Below, one piece after another: positions 7,639-16,487 of a DNA stretch of 64,000 bases. Every line of letters begins with the position of its first letter. The stretch's first letter is position 1. Under the pieces are notes generated by a model. That model had not been told where the DNA came from, made no database searches, and saw only the letters and a list, made by a program, of their open reading frames with translations. Position numbers and translations under genes: made by a program. The stretch comes from Aeromonas aquatica (GTDB taxonomy: Bacteria; Pseudomonadota; Gammaproteobacteria; Enterobacterales; Aeromonadaceae), in the NCBI RefSeq assembly GCF_000764655.1, contig NZ_JRGL01000161.1:1-64000 (forward strand), in the 5' to 3' direction.

Positions 7639-9197
7639 TCGCATTGGATAAGCTGCTCGGGTTTGTGTCGCCCGGATGGGCGGCCAACCGGATGCGTGAC
7701 CGTCTGCGCATGAAAGCCTATGAGGCTGCGATGCCGAGCCGCACCCACAACGCCAAGCGGGAGCGTCGAGGTGCCAACCTGGCGGTGCAGAATTCGGCTA
7801 TCAGCCTGCGTGAACAGGCGAGGGCGCTAGACGAAAACCACGACATCGTGATCGGCCTGCTCGACAAGCTGGAAGAGCGGATCGTGGGCGGCAAGGGCAT
7901 CCAGATCGAACCGCAACCGCGCTCGGTGGATGGTGTGCTGATGGTTGAGCTTGCCAAAGATATTCGACGCCGCTGGGGTGCCTGGTCACTTAAACCGGAA
8001 ACTACCGGCACCTTCACCCGCCCGGCGATGGAGCGGCTGGTCTGTCGTACCTGGTTGCGTGATGGCGAGGTGTTTGGCCGCCGCTTGATCGGCACCGTGG
8101 CGGGCTACAGCCACCACAGCGATACCCCCTACTCGATAGAGGTATTGGAACCCGATTTCGTCCCGTTCGACCTCAATCAGGTGGCGGACGGGATCCGGCA
8201 AGGCATCCAGCTCGATGGCTGGCGTCGCCCGAAATCCTACTTTGTGATGTTCGATCACCCCGGCGAGATGCAGGGTTATCGCTATCGCACCAAGGAGGTC
8301 GCTGCCAGCGAGATGTATCACCTGGCCTTGCGCAAGCGCATACACCAGTTGCGCGGTATCTCGCTGCTACACGGCGTAATCACCCGCCTGGCCGATCTCA
8401 AATCGGTGGAAGAGGCCGAGCGCGTGGCGGCACGTATCAGCGCCTCGCTCGCATTCTTCATCAAGAAGGAAACCCCGGAAGGTTACACCGAGCCGGATCA
8501 GCGTGATGGCCCCCAGGCCCAGCGGATGATCGACATCACTCCAGGCATGACGTTTGACGATCTGCGCCCCGGTGAAGATGTGGGGGTGATCCAGTCCAAC
8601 CGCCCGAACACAGCCCTCAACATCTGGCGATCCGGTCAGCTTCGTTCGTCCTGCGCTGGCACTCGCAGCCAATATTCGAGCGTGGCCCGCGACTATGACG
8701 GCACCTACTCCGCTCAACGTCAGGAGCTTGTCGAGGGATGGGAAGGGTTCGCCGTGCTGCAAGATGAGTTCGTGGCTGCCTGGTCTCGCCCAGTGTTCCG
8801 GGATTGGCTACTGGCCGAAACCCTGCGCAGCAAAGACCCATTGATCCTGCCTCCCGAGCTTGACCCGAAAACCCTGTACGACGCCATCTACCTCGCCCCC
8901 GTTATGCCCTGGATCGATCCAGAGCGGGAGGCCAACGGCTGGAAGGCAATCATCCGGGGCGGTGCCGGCACGGAGACAGAATGGATCCGGGCTCGCAACC
9001 GCAACCCTGACGAGGTGCGCGACCAACGCGTGGCCGAGTTGGAGTGGGCCGAGCAGAACGGCGTGATGACCGATACCAACCCAGCCAATGACCCAGGAGC
9101 ACAACCCAGTGAAAGTGACCCCCCTGTCAGCCGCGATTCAGAGCGCGCTGATGCCAGCGCGGGCAGCCGCCAACGGCCAGTCCGGACCCGAACATGA
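7635..9197 (+). CDS. portal protein, lambda gpB family
   Basis: This dodecameric ring at one capsid vertex is the DNA gate. The ATG at 7635 overlaps the gpW-like stop (ATGA) and gives 520 residues (lambda gpB 533). Family features include a basic N-terminus, the segment ALDENHDIVIGLLDKLEERIVGG split across residues 65-90, and a central Arg-rich region. The C-terminal tail is Asp/Ser/Arg-rich and overlaps the next gene by about 90-110 bases. Confidence 0.93.
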   Translation: MIALDKLLGFVSPGWAANRMRDRLRMKAYEAAMPSRTHNAKRERRGANLAVQNSAISLREQARALDENHDIVIGLLDKLEERIVGGKGIQIEPQPRSVDGVLMVELAKDIRRRWGAWSLKPETTGTFTRPAMERLVCRTWLRDGEVFGRRLIGTVAGYSHHSDTPYSIEVLEPDFVPFDLNQVADGIRQGIQLDGWRRPKSYFVMFDHPGEMQGYRYRTKEVAASEMYHLALRKRIHQLRGISLLHGVITRLADLKSVEEAERVAARISASLAFFIKKETPEGYTEPDQRDGPQAQRMIDITPGMTFDDLRPGEDVGVIQSNRPNTALNIWRSGQLRSSCAGTRSQYSSVARDYDGTYSAQRQELVEGWEGFAVLQDEFVAAWSRPVFRDWLLAETLRSKDPLILPPELDPKTLYDAIYLAPVMPWIDPEREANGWKAIIRGGAGTETEWIRARNRNPDEVRDQRVAELEWAEQNGVMTDTNPANDPGAQPSESDPPVSRDSERADASAGSRQRPVRTRT

Positions 9198-11202
9198 CAC
9201 CCCCAACGCCAAGAGTTGGTACACCATCAACGCCTTGGTGGGGACAGTGCCCACGGTCGAGATCTACATCTACGACGTGATCGGCTACTGGGGAATATCT
9301 GCCCAGCAGTTCATTTCTGATTGCCGGGCAGCAGGGGTGTTTGAGGCCAAGCAGCTCAACATCCACATCCACAGCCCCGGTGGCGATGTGATGGACGGCT
9401 TCGCCATCTACAACACCCTTGCCCGTCTGACCTGCCAGATCGATATCTGGAACGATGGCCTGGCGGCCAGCATGGCCTCGGTCATTCTGTGCCTGCCTAA
9501 TGCCACCGTGCATATGCCCGCCAATGCCTGGGTGATGATCCACAAGCCATGGTCTGGTGGGGTCGGCAATGCGGATGACCTACGCGATATGGCTGACTGG
9601 TTGGATCGCAATGAGGCGCTGTTGCTCAACGCCTATGAGAAGAAAACCGGCAAGCCCCGCGAGGAGTTGGCCGCGCTACTGTCGGCGGAGACCTGGCTCG
9701 ATGGCACCCAAGCCAAAGAGCTCGGTTTTGTCGATGTCCTGGAAGAGCCAATATCGGCCGCCGCTCACGTAAATGAGAACAAAATGAACGACTTCAACGC
9801 TATGCCCTCTTCGGCCCGAACCCTGTTCGGCGCCAAGGCCACCGGCGGCAACTCCTCGGTTACCCCGCCAGTCGTTGCTCCAGCGCCAACCACTCCGAAT
9901 CAGGCTGATGCGCTGGCCGCCTTCAAGGCTGCCGAGCAGGGCCGCCGCAACGAGATTCAGGATCTGTTCGCTCTCACCGGCGGCCGCTACCCCGAATTGA
10001 TGGCTGAATGCCTGGCCGATATGGACACCACCCCCGCGATGGCGCGGGAGCAGATCAAGGCGAAGCTGGGTCAGCCGGTGAGCGAGCAAGGCCCGACCGG
10101 TCCCGCAGCTCATATCCACCTGGGCAACGGCAACCTGATTGGCGACTCGGTACGCGCCTCCCTGTTGGCCCGCTGCGGTCACGCCAAGGCCGAAGGCGAT
10201 AACCGCTATGGCGGCTACAGCCTGCGCGAGCTGGCCCGTGCCTCCTTGGATGGTCGCGGTATTTCGACTGGCGGCCAGTCTCCACTGGGCTACGTTGGCA
10301 TGGCCTTCACCCATACCAGCTCTGACTTCGGCAAGATCCTGCTGGATGTTGCCAACAAGTCGGTGCTGCAAGGTTGGGAGAGTGCAGAAGAGACCTTCGA
10401 CAAGTGGACCCGCAAGGGCACTCTGACTGACTTCAAGGTATCGAGCCGTATCGGCCTGAGCGATATCCCCAGCCTGCGCCGGGTGCGTGAAGGGGCCGAG
10501 TACAAGCACGTCACTCTGGGGGATACCGGTGCCACCATCCAGCTGGCCACCTACGGCGAGCTGTTTGCCATCACCCGTCAGGCCATCATCAACGATGACC
10601 TCGACATGCTGACCCGCGTCCCGTCCCTGTTCGGCGCGGCTGCTCGGGGCACTATCGGTGACCTGGTTTATGCGGTACTGACCGGCAACGTCAAGATGCC
10701 GGATGGCAAGGCGCTGTTCCATGGCGATCACAAGAACTTGCTGGCCGGTGCGGATGCGGCGATGGGCATCAAGGCCCTCTCCGCTGGCAAGACCCTGATG
10801 CGCAGCCAGAAAGCAGTCGGCGCTGATGACAAGCCGGGCCGTGCCCTCAACATCCGTCCGGGCTATGCCTTGGTGCCGATCGAGCTGGAAGATACCGCGC
10901 TGCAGCTTATCAACAGCACCTCGGTGCCGGGTGCCGATGCCAACTCTGGCATTGCCAACCCGATCAAGGGCTTCGTGGATGTGATCGGCGAGCCGCGACT
11001 GTCCGACGCCAGCTCGCACGAGTGGTACTTGGCGGCCAAGGGGGGCGACACCATCGAGGTGGCCTATCTCGACGGTATGGACACCCCCTGGCTCGAACAG
11101 CAGGAAGGTTTCACCGTGGACGGTGTTACCACCAAGGTACGCATCGATGCTGGTGTGTCTGCGCTCGATTACCGTGGCCTGGTTAAGTCCAACGGCAAGT
11201 GA
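9088..11202 (+). CDS. ClpP-like prohead protease fused to major capsid protein
   Basis: The 704-residue protein joins three parts. Residues 42-220 are a ClpP-like serine protease: S128 (GLAASMAS), H152 (MIHKP) and E201, which occupies the place of the ClpP Asp (AETWL). Residues about 230-340 are low-complexity and helical, likely scaffold. Residues about 350-704 resemble the Mu gpT type major capsid protein (LFAITRQAIINDDLDML). Lambda keeps protease/scaffold (C/Nu3) and capsid (E) separate. GTG at 9109 with AGGAG at 9095-9099 is an attractive alternative start. Self-cleavage is expected to release mature capsid subunits. Confidence 0.92.
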   Translation: MTQEHNPVKVTPLSAAIQSALMPARAAANGQSGPEHDTPNAKSWYTINALVGTVPTVEIYIYDVIGYWGISAQQFISDCRAAGVFEAKQLNIHIHSPGGDVMDGFAIYNTLARLTCQIDIWNDGLAASMASVILCLPNATVHMPANAWVMIHKPWSGGVGNADDLRDMADWLDRNEALLLNAYEKKTGKPREELAALLSAETWLDGTQAKELGFVDVLEEPISAAAHVNENKMNDFNAMPSSARTLFGAKATGGNSSVTPPVVAPAPTTPNQADALAAFKAAEQGRRNEIQDLFALTGGRYPELMAECLADMDTTPAMAREQIKAKLGQPVSEQGPTGPAAHIHLGNGNLIGDSVRASLLARCGHAKAEGDNRYGGYSLRELARASLDGRGISTGGQSPLGYVGMAFTHTSSDFGKILLDVANKSVLQGWESAEETFDKWTRKGTLTDFKVSSRIGLSDIPSLRRVREGAEYKHVTLGDTGATIQLATYGELFAITRQAIINDDLDMLTRVPSLFGAAARGTIGDLVYAVLTGNVKMPDGKALFHGDHKNLLAGADAAMGIKALSAGKTLMRSQKAVGADDKPGRALNIRPGYALVPIELEDTALQLINSTSVPGADANSGIANPIKGFVDVIGEPRLSDASSHEWYLAAKGGDTIEVAYLDGMDTPWLEQQEGFTVDGVTTKVRIDAGVSALDYRGLVKSNGK

Positions 11203-11206
11203 TCCC

Positions 11207-11229
11207 ATGGCCCACCCGGCGCGGGCCAT
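11207..11229 (+). other. intercistronic hairpin
   Basis: ATGGCCC pairs with GGGCCAT between the capsid gene and the DUF2190 gene. There is no T-tract, so it is more likely an mRNA stability or partial attenuation element than a terminator. Confidence 0.4.
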
Positions 11230-11260
11230 CTACTGACAGCCTCAACACAGGAGTAATCCC

Positions 11261-11575
11261 ATGGCTAAAAATTTTGTTTGTGAGGGCCGTCAAATGCCCT
11301 TCATCGCCCCAGCGGGCGGTGTCATCTCTGGCAAGCCGATCAAGATCGGCGCCCTAACCGTTGTTCCCCTTGAGTTGGCAAAAGTGGGGGAGGAGTTTAC
11401 CGGCGCCCTCGGCGGCGTCTGGCTGCTCCCCTGCGACACAGCCTTGGCGGCTGGTGCTGCCGTGAAGTGGGACGGCACCAAACTGGTGGCAGATACCACC
11501 AAGGATGCCGATGATTTCGGCAAATTGGTTACCAGTGGCGCCAGCGGCTATGCCGAGGCGTTGATCGTCCAGTGA
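11261..11575 (+). CDS. DUF2190 capsid cement/decoration protein
   Basis: The 104-residue beta-rich protein has the DUF2190 pattern: N-terminal FVCEGRQMPFIAPAG, a central AGAAVKWDG and a C-terminal Ala/Gly-rich strand. Family members bind the outside of capsids and stabilise them, like lambda gpD, which sits in the same gene position. GGAG at 11250-11253 precedes the ATG. Confidence 0.85.
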   Translation: MAKNFVCEGRQMPFIAPAGGVISGKPIKIGALTVVPLELAKVGEEFTGALGGVWLLPCDTALAAGAAVKWDGTKLVADTTKDADDFGKLVTSGASGYAEALIVQ

Positions 11576-11874
11576 GCGGCGTGAGCGGCGGCCGGTGGCA
11601 GCGAGCTGCTGGCCGTCTTAACGTTGCTGTGGATGATGCCATGGCGATCTCCGCCATCATCGCAGGGCACCCCTTGACGGTGCTCTACGATGAGCAGCCT
11701 GATGCCTTTGCCGAAGTGGCGACTTGCTTGCGTGAGTTGGCCGTGAGCCGGCCCCCTGCGGGGGTACGTTTTCGCAAAGGGGACAAGGTTGAGATCGAGA
11801 GCATGTCGCTGGTCAGCTCCGTCAGGATATCGCCCTTCATGCGCGCCGGTCTGTTGATTATTCCTATCGTGTGA
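11572..11874 (+). CDS. head-tail completion-like hypothetical protein
   Basis: The 100-residue protein starts with GTG overlapping the DUF2190 stop (GTGA). It has a helical N-terminal half (DDAMAISAIIAGHP) and a beta-rich C-terminal half (FRKGDKVEIESMSLVSSVRI). In lambda this place is held by FI/FII, and size and context suggest a head-tail connector of the FII type. There is no diagnostic motif, so the role rests on position. Confidence 0.55.
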   Translation: MSGVSGGRWQRAAGRLNVAVDDAMAISAIIAGHPLTVLYDEQPDAFAEVATCLRELAVSRPPAGVRFRKGDKVEIESMSLVSSVRISPFMRAGLLIIPIV

Positions 11875-11881
11875 GGAAGCT

Positions 11882-12490
11882 ATGTCCATCAAGCAGGATC
11901 TGGATAAGGCGCTGGACAACCTGAGTCTACTGCCATCCAAGCTGGTGCCAAAGGCAAGCGCCCAGGCGGTCAACCGGGTGGCGACCAGGGCATCTAGTCG
12001 GGCGATCCGGCTGACGGCCAAGGACGAACGGGTGAAGGTGCCGGCCAAGCTGCTGCGGCCCAGGGTGAAGATTTTCAAGGCATCGCAACAGAAGCCAACC
12101 GCGACGATCCGGGTGCGCCGCCGGCCTATCCCTTTGATCAAGGTGGGTGCCACTCAGCAGCGCATCATCCGCTATCGAAACACATCTTTCACCGGCATAG
12201 GGGATATGCAGGTCGGTCGCCACCGGGTGACTGGCGGCTTTGTTGCCGATGGCTCCCACGGGTTCGGTGAATATAACCGAGGTGGCGGCTATGCGGGCAC
12301 CAAGCTCAAAAGTTGGCAGATCCTGCGACGGGTAGGCAAGGGGCGGCATGCCCTGGAGGTGATGCGGATCCCACTGGTGACCCCCATTACCGAACACTAT
12401 GAGCGGGAATCAAAAGCGGGCATGGCCCGTGACATGCCCCGTGAAATGGAGCAGGCGCTTTTGCGACAGCTTCAAATGACATTCAAATGA
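11882..12490 (+). CDS. minor tail protein, gpZ-like
   Basis: The 202-residue protein matches lambda gpZ (192 residues) in size, place and the strongly basic middle (KVPAKLLRPRVKIFKASQQ, TIRVRRRPIPLIK). gpZ is needed to finish the tail so that it can join the head and pass DNA. The gene begins 7 bases after the preceding stop and ends before a small membrane-protein gene. Confidence 0.82.
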   Translation: MSIKQDLDKALDNLSLLPSKLVPKASAQAVNRVATRASSRAIRLTAKDERVKVPAKLLRPRVKIFKASQQKPTATIRVRRRPIPLIKVGATQQRIIRYRNTSFTGIGDMQVGRHRVTGGFVADGSHGFGEYNRGGGYAGTKLKSWQILRRVGKGRHALEVMRIPLVTPITEHYERESKAGMARDMPREMEQALLRQLQMTFK

Positions 12491-12523
12491 GGATAGGATC
12501 GCGACTCCATACGAGGAGGGGGC

Positions 12524-12703
12524 ATGATCTTACTTAAACTGCCGTTGGCCATCCTGATGATCGCCATGATTGCCGGCGGCATCTATGTCGGTGGCATCAT
12601 TGGTTTCTTGGCCACGGTTGGAATGACCGTGGTGTTGAGCATGATGATAGGTCGCTGGGAGAGAAATCTCACCGAGCGCCGTCGGCGCAGCAAACAACCT
12701 TAA
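12524..12703 (+). CDS. 59-residue membrane protein (possible moron)
   Basis: An ATG at 12524 preceded by the strong ribosome site AGGAGGGGG (12513-12521) opens a 59-codon frame ending at TAA 12701-12703. The product has two closely spaced hydrophobic stretches (about 3-20 and 20-43, rich in Met, Ile and Gly) and a basic tail (RWERNLTERRRRSKQ). A perfect terminator follows at once. Lambda has no gene between Z and U. The unit looks like an inserted accessory gene; superinfection exclusion or another lysogen trait is possible but unproven. Confidence 0.7.
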   Translation: MILLKLPLAILMIAMIAGGIYVGGIIGFLATVGMTVVLSMMIGRWERNLTERRRRSKQP

Positions 12704-12727
12704 ACCCGCCTCGGCGGGTTTTTTATT
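12702..12727 (+). terminator. Rho-independent terminator after the 59-residue gene
   Basis: AAACCCGCC pairs with GGCGGGTTT across a two-base loop, followed by six T in all. It lies inside the tail operon and so must be read through during late expression. Confidence 0.85.
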
Positions 12728-12736
12728 GGGTGACAA

Positions 12737-13132
12737 ATGACAATCAGAACAGACATTCGCGAGGCGCTGGCCGCTCTGGTGCAGACAGCCTTGCCCGAAT
12801 TGCGGGCCGTTTACCCTTCTCGGCCTTGCTCTGTGGACCCCGAAGATCTGCCGCTGGCCTTCTGCTATTTCACAGAGGGCGGCGATGGGGATTACGCCCT
12901 CGATGAGGAAGGCGAGGCCGCCCCGCTGACGGTGTCCATCTATGTCAGCGAACACAACCAGGCTGATGCTGAGCTCGATGCACTGGCTGACAAGGTGAAG
13001 CTGAAAGGGAATGAGCTTGGCGGTCTGCTCTTGGAGGGGTTATCCAGCGCCGGTTGGCAGTATGGCGCTGATGAGCAAGGCACCGGTCTTGCGTCTCTTA
13101 CCCTGAACTTTAACGCAACCTGGAGTGAATAA
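12737..13132 (+). CDS. minor tail protein, gpU-like (tail terminator)
   Basis: The protein has 131 residues, exactly the size of lambda gpU, and starts with the family's helical N-terminus (IREALAALVQTALPEL). A beta region (YALDEEGEAAPLTVSIYVSE) follows. gpU forms a hexamer that stops tail-tube growth at the right length. The gene ends in TAATG with the tube gene. Confidence 0.88.
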   Translation: MTIRTDIREALAALVQTALPELRAVYPSRPCSVDPEDLPLAFCYFTEGGDGDYALDEEGEAAPLTVSIYVSEHNQADAELDALADKVKLKGNELGGLLLEGLSSAGWQYGADEQGTGLASLTLNFNATWSE

Positions 13133-13608
13133 TGGCTGTTGATGCAACCAAGCCAGTCAAAGGGGCTGGCACTCAATTTTTCATGGCGGCCGAGTCGGGT
13201 GCCGCCAAGCCGAACCCTGCCACCGAGGGGACCGTCATTCGCCTGGCGGATGTCAAAGAGCTGGGCGCCCCAGAGATGAGCGCCGAAGAGGTCGATGATC
13301 CGTATCTCGATACGGATGACCCTGAGTGGAAAGAGAAGACGCCCGGCCAGATTGATCCCGGTCAGCTCTCCGTTACCCTGGCTTGGAAACCGGCCGACTC
13401 AGCCCAGAAGCAGTTGACCAATCTGCTCGGCAAGGAAAAGCGCTGGTTCTTCATCAAGTACCCCAATGGTGCCTGGGATGGATTCTATGGCTTTGTCAGC
13501 GGGGTCGGGAAAGCCATTCAGGCAAAAGAGACGATCACCCGCTCGGTGAAAATCTCGCTCTCTGGCCGCCAGTCGCCGGCTGAATCGGACTGGAACCCTG
13601 CCACATGA
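13132..13608 (+). CDS. major tail tube protein, gpV-like
   Basis: The 158-residue protein has the tail-tube fold pattern: an N-terminal GAGTQFFMA segment, an acidic loop (DVKELGAPEMSAEEVDD), then PGQLSVTLAWKP and a C-terminal strand with FYGFVSGVGK. It sits between U and G as in lambda. It is somewhat shorter than lambda gpV because it lacks a C-terminal Ig-like domain. Confidence 0.87.
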   Translation: MAVDATKPVKGAGTQFFMAAESGAAKPNPATEGTVIRLADVKELGAPEMSAEEVDDPYLDTDDPEWKEKTPGQIDPGQLSVTLAWKPADSAQKQLTNLLGKEKRWFFIKYPNGAWDGFYGFVSGVGKAIQAKETITRSVKISLSGRQSPAESDWNPAT

Positions 13609-14039
13609 TCGAACCACTGATCGACAGCCGCATTGTCAAACTGATCACGCCCGGCGGGATCAGTGCTGACGTCACTGTGCGGGCCTTGAACGCCCTGCAG
13701 TTGTTTGAATATCAGTCGGGCCTGGTTGACGTTGAATGGCCAGAGGCGCCGCCAGAGGGGAACGCCAGGGCGATCCACAAGTACACGCTCAAGGTGCAGA
13801 AGCTGATTTATGAGCTGAACGCGACCATGGCAGCCTTTGGCTTGCAGTACCTGCACCCCGGCAAGCCTATCGATGAGGTTAAGGCACTGGTGATGGAAAG
13901 CTACCTCCCAGACCATGCCTTGCGCTTGGCGATGGCCGTCAAGGCATTGAGCGGGTTGGCAACAGCCCCAGCCAGCGAAGGCTCGCCGGCAGCGGATGCA
14001 GATGAGCAGCGCGAGCCCGCCGACCCAAAAAAAGCCTAG
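13605..14039 (+). CDS. tail assembly chaperone gpG-like
   Basis: The 144-residue product coats the tape measure protein during tail assembly. It is helical with an Ala/Glu/Pro-rich acidic tail and ends ten residues beyond a run of acidic codons with PKKA. The final lysine codons lie in a run of seven A, where part of the ribosomes should shift to make the longer gpGT form. The start overlaps the tube gene (ATGA). Confidence 0.88.
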   Translation: MIEPLIDSRIVKLITPGGISADVTVRALNALQLFEYQSGLVDVEWPEAPPEGNARAIHKYTLKVQKLIYELNATMAAFGLQYLHPGKPIDEVKALVMESYLPDHALRLAMAVKALSGLATAPASEGSPAADADEQREPADPKKA

Positions 14040-14377
14040 CGGCTGAAAAGGCATTCATTCTAAGCCTGGCCCGCCAGTTTGGCCGAGCAGACTGGCGGCG
14101 CTGGCTGAGTGAGTTTTCAGCTGTTGAGTATCTCGATTGGGTGGCTGATTTCTCGGAACATCCGACCGATTACCGGATCCGCCAATATGAAACCGGCCAG
14201 ATCTGCGCCCTCCTGTTGAATGTCCACCTCAAGTCCGAGCACTGGGTCAGCCCCTCAGAGTTTTTCTACAACCGCCCCGTCCCTGCGGTGGTTGAACAGA
14301 GCGATGAGGAGATCGCCAGCCTGGCTGCCACTATCCCCGGAATAGAGAGAACCTATGTCATCGACCCAGATTGCTGA
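13605..14377 (+). CDS. gpGT-like tail assembly chaperone, made by -1 frameshift
   Basis: After the slippery run at 14027-14033, the -1 frame is open without stops to TGA at 14375-14377. It adds 114 residues after shifting and gives about 257 residues in all. The T part begins SLAAEKAFILSLARQFG and contains DYRIRQYETGQICALLL, the pattern of lambda T-type domains. The T frame has no good start of its own near the junction; a GTG at 14141 would cut off its conserved beginning. It overlaps the tape measure gene by 23 bases. Confidence 0.88.
14027..14033 (+). promoter_or_regulatory. programmed -1 ribosomal frameshift site
   Basis: The heptamer A-AAA-AAA is read in the gpG frame as two Lys codons, three codons before the TAG stop. 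Both tRNAs can re-pair perfectly after slipping back by one base. Lambda uses GGGAAAG for the same purpose. Confidence 0.87.
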
Positions 14378-16487
14378 TCTGCGGGTTCTGCTGAGCGCCG
14401 ATCCCAGCAAACTGAATGCCGATGTCCGGCAGGCTATGGGGGTGCTCAAGAGCTATGTGGCAGATGCGAAAAATGCCGAAGATGCCACCTTCAATTTTGG
14501 CCGTTCGTTCAATGACACCGCTGATCTGCTGTCCAATAAATCCATGGCCATCGTCCAGGGATTCAGTGTGGTGCAAGGTGCCGTGCTTGGCCTGACCGGT
14601 ACGGCAGTGGGTCTTGCTGCCTCCGTCAGCTCACTGGCTGCCACTGGCCGCGAGATTGAACAGATGGCCCTCAAGGCGGGCGTCTCTGTCGAGAAGATGC
14701 AAGAGCTCGCCTATGCCACCGAACAGTACAACGTCAGCGGCGACAAGCTGGCTGACATGCTCAAGGATGTGCAGGACAAGCTCGGCGATTTCTCCGCCAC
14801 CGGCGGCGGCGAGTTCAAGGATTGGATGGAAAACATTGCCCCCAAGGTTGGGCTGACTGTTGCCAAGTTGCAGCAGATGGCTGGCCCGGAGGCACTGATT
14901 GCCGTTCAGAAAGCGATGGATGCCACCAACGTTTCTGCGTCTGAACAGGTGTTCTACCTGGAGGCTATCGCCAATGACGTTTCCGTGTTGCAGCCCCTGC
15001 TGCGCAATAATGGCGCCGAATTACAGCGGCTGACAACTCATTATCGAAACCTCAACGTTGCCCTATCCCAGACTGACATCAGCCAGCTGAAAGAGCTGGA
15101 TCAGAAGCTCAAGGACATCAGCCTGCGGCTGCAAAGTTCGTTCGCCCAGGGAGTGCTGGGCGCCTCCGAACAGATCGACTGGCTGACGGAAAAGCTCGGC
15201 TATGCGGTGAGTTATTGGGGCACCTTGCTAGATAGCTGGGCCGATAGCCCTCGCACGATTGACGGGATGAGCCGCCGCCTCGGCAACCTGCGCGAGGAGC
15301 TGAAGGGGCTGGATGAACAGATCAAAGAAACCAGCAACCAAAAGCAGTTTGGTGGAGTGGGATTTTTTGACGCCTTGCTGGGTGATACCGCCGGCAAATC
15401 TGCGCTGCCAGATCTGCAGCGCCAGCGTGCTGAGATAGAGGCCGAGATTGATCGGATTCAGGAGCTGTATGGCCGCAAGCGTTTAGGGATCGGCGAACAA
15501 CCAGAGTACCAGCCGCCCGAACCGGTCAGCTCCCGCGACACCAGTGCCGACACCAAGAAGCTACTGGATCAGGGTGAAAAGCGGCTATCCACCCTTGATA
15601 TGCAGTACGCCAGCGAGCTGGAAAAGCTGCGCCTCGCCCATGAGGAGCGGCTTGCCGAGATCGACGGCATGCAGGTTAGCGAAGCTGAATTGCGCCGCCG
15701 CGGCTATGACAGCCTGGGCGCCCTGCGTGAAGAGTACCGCCAGAAAGAAGCGGATCACTTCACCCAGGAGCAGGCCGATTACATGGCCAAGCGTGAAGAG
15801 GCGATGGCCAAAGAGCTGGAGGTTGATCAGCGCAAGCAGGATCAGTTGGCCGAGCAAGAGCGGCAGCGGGTCGAGAAACAGAAATCCTACCAGCAGCAGG
15901 CCGCCCGTGATCTGCTCAATTTCACCAGTCAGACCATTGGTCTGACTACCGACATGCTGGCGGAGTCTGGCAAAGAGCAGAGTGGTGTGATGAAGGCGCT
16001 GTTGGCTGCCCAGAAGCTGATGGCAATCCCTGCAATCTTCATCGCAGGCCAGCAGGCCGCCGCCGGTGCCGAAGCATTTGCAGCCCTCACGGGTGGCATG
16101 ATTGGCGCCGCTACGGCTCGCAAGGTGATAGAGGCGCAGACCATGGTCTCTATCGGCCTGGTCACCGGCACAGCCATCGCCGGCATGGCGCACGATGGCA
16201 TCGAGTCGATCCCGCGAGAGGGAACTTGGCTGCTCAATACTGGCGAGCGTGTCTACACCAACAAATCAGCCCAACGCATCGATCAGATGTATGACCAGCT
16301 GATGAGTGGTGGCGGCAGTGTCGCCGGCGGCGGTGGTGCCGTGTTTGAGCAGCATCTGCACTTTAGCGGCGACATGAACGAAACGGAGCGGCAGCAGATG
16401 ATCGCCGCTGCTGCCCAACAGGGTTATCAGATGTTTATTGAAGACATCAGCAACTACGGCCAAGGCCGCCGTCTTTTGGGGGTATAG
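14355..16487 (+). CDS. tail length tape measure protein, gpH-like
   Basis: This 710-residue protein is mostly helical with long coiled coils (240-340 and 400-560) and a hydrophobic segment at about 65-100 (VVQGAVLGLTGTAVGLAASV), as in other tape measure proteins. A second hydrophobic Ala/Gly stretch lies near 560-620. It sets tail length during assembly and helps DNA cross the membrane. At about 0.15 nm per residue the tail would be near 105 nm; this estimate is inference. GGAG-like AATAGAGAG precedes the start. Confidence 0.93.
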   Translation: MSSTQIADLRVLLSADPSKLNADVRQAMGVLKSYVADAKNAEDATFNFGRSFNDTADLLSNKSMAIVQGFSVVQGAVLGLTGTAVGLAASVSSLAATGREIEQMALKAGVSVEKMQELAYATEQYNVSGDKLADMLKDVQDKLGDFSATGGGEFKDWMENIAPKVGLTVAKLQQMAGPEALIAVQKAMDATNVSASEQVFYLEAIANDVSVLQPLLRNNGAELQRLTTHYRNLNVALSQTDISQLKELDQKLKDISLRLQSSFAQGVLGASEQIDWLTEKLGYAVSYWGTLLDSWADSPRTIDGMSRRLGNLREELKGLDEQIKETSNQKQFGGVGFFDALLGDTAGKSALPDLQRQRAEIEAEIDRIQELYGRKRLGIGEQPEYQPPEPVSSRDTSADTKKLLDQGEKRLSTLDMQYASELEKLRLAHEERLAEIDGMQVSEAELRRRGYDSLGALREEYRQKEADHFTQEQADYMAKREEAMAKELEVDQRKQDQLAEQERQRVEKQKSYQQQAARDLLNFTSQTIGLTTDMLAESGKEQSGVMKALLAAQKLMAIPAIFIAGQQAAAGAEAFAALTGGMIGAATARKVIEAQTMVSIGLVTGTAIAGMAHDGIESIPREGTWLLNTGERVYTNKSAQRIDQMYDQLMSGGGSVAGGGGAVFEQHLHFSGDMNETERQQMIAAAAQQGYQMFIEDISNYGQGRRLLGV

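Noticed and set aside
9676-11229. 517-codon minus-strand ORF
   Set aside because: It is antisense to the capsid fusion gene, has His/Gly-rich random composition and no ribosome site.
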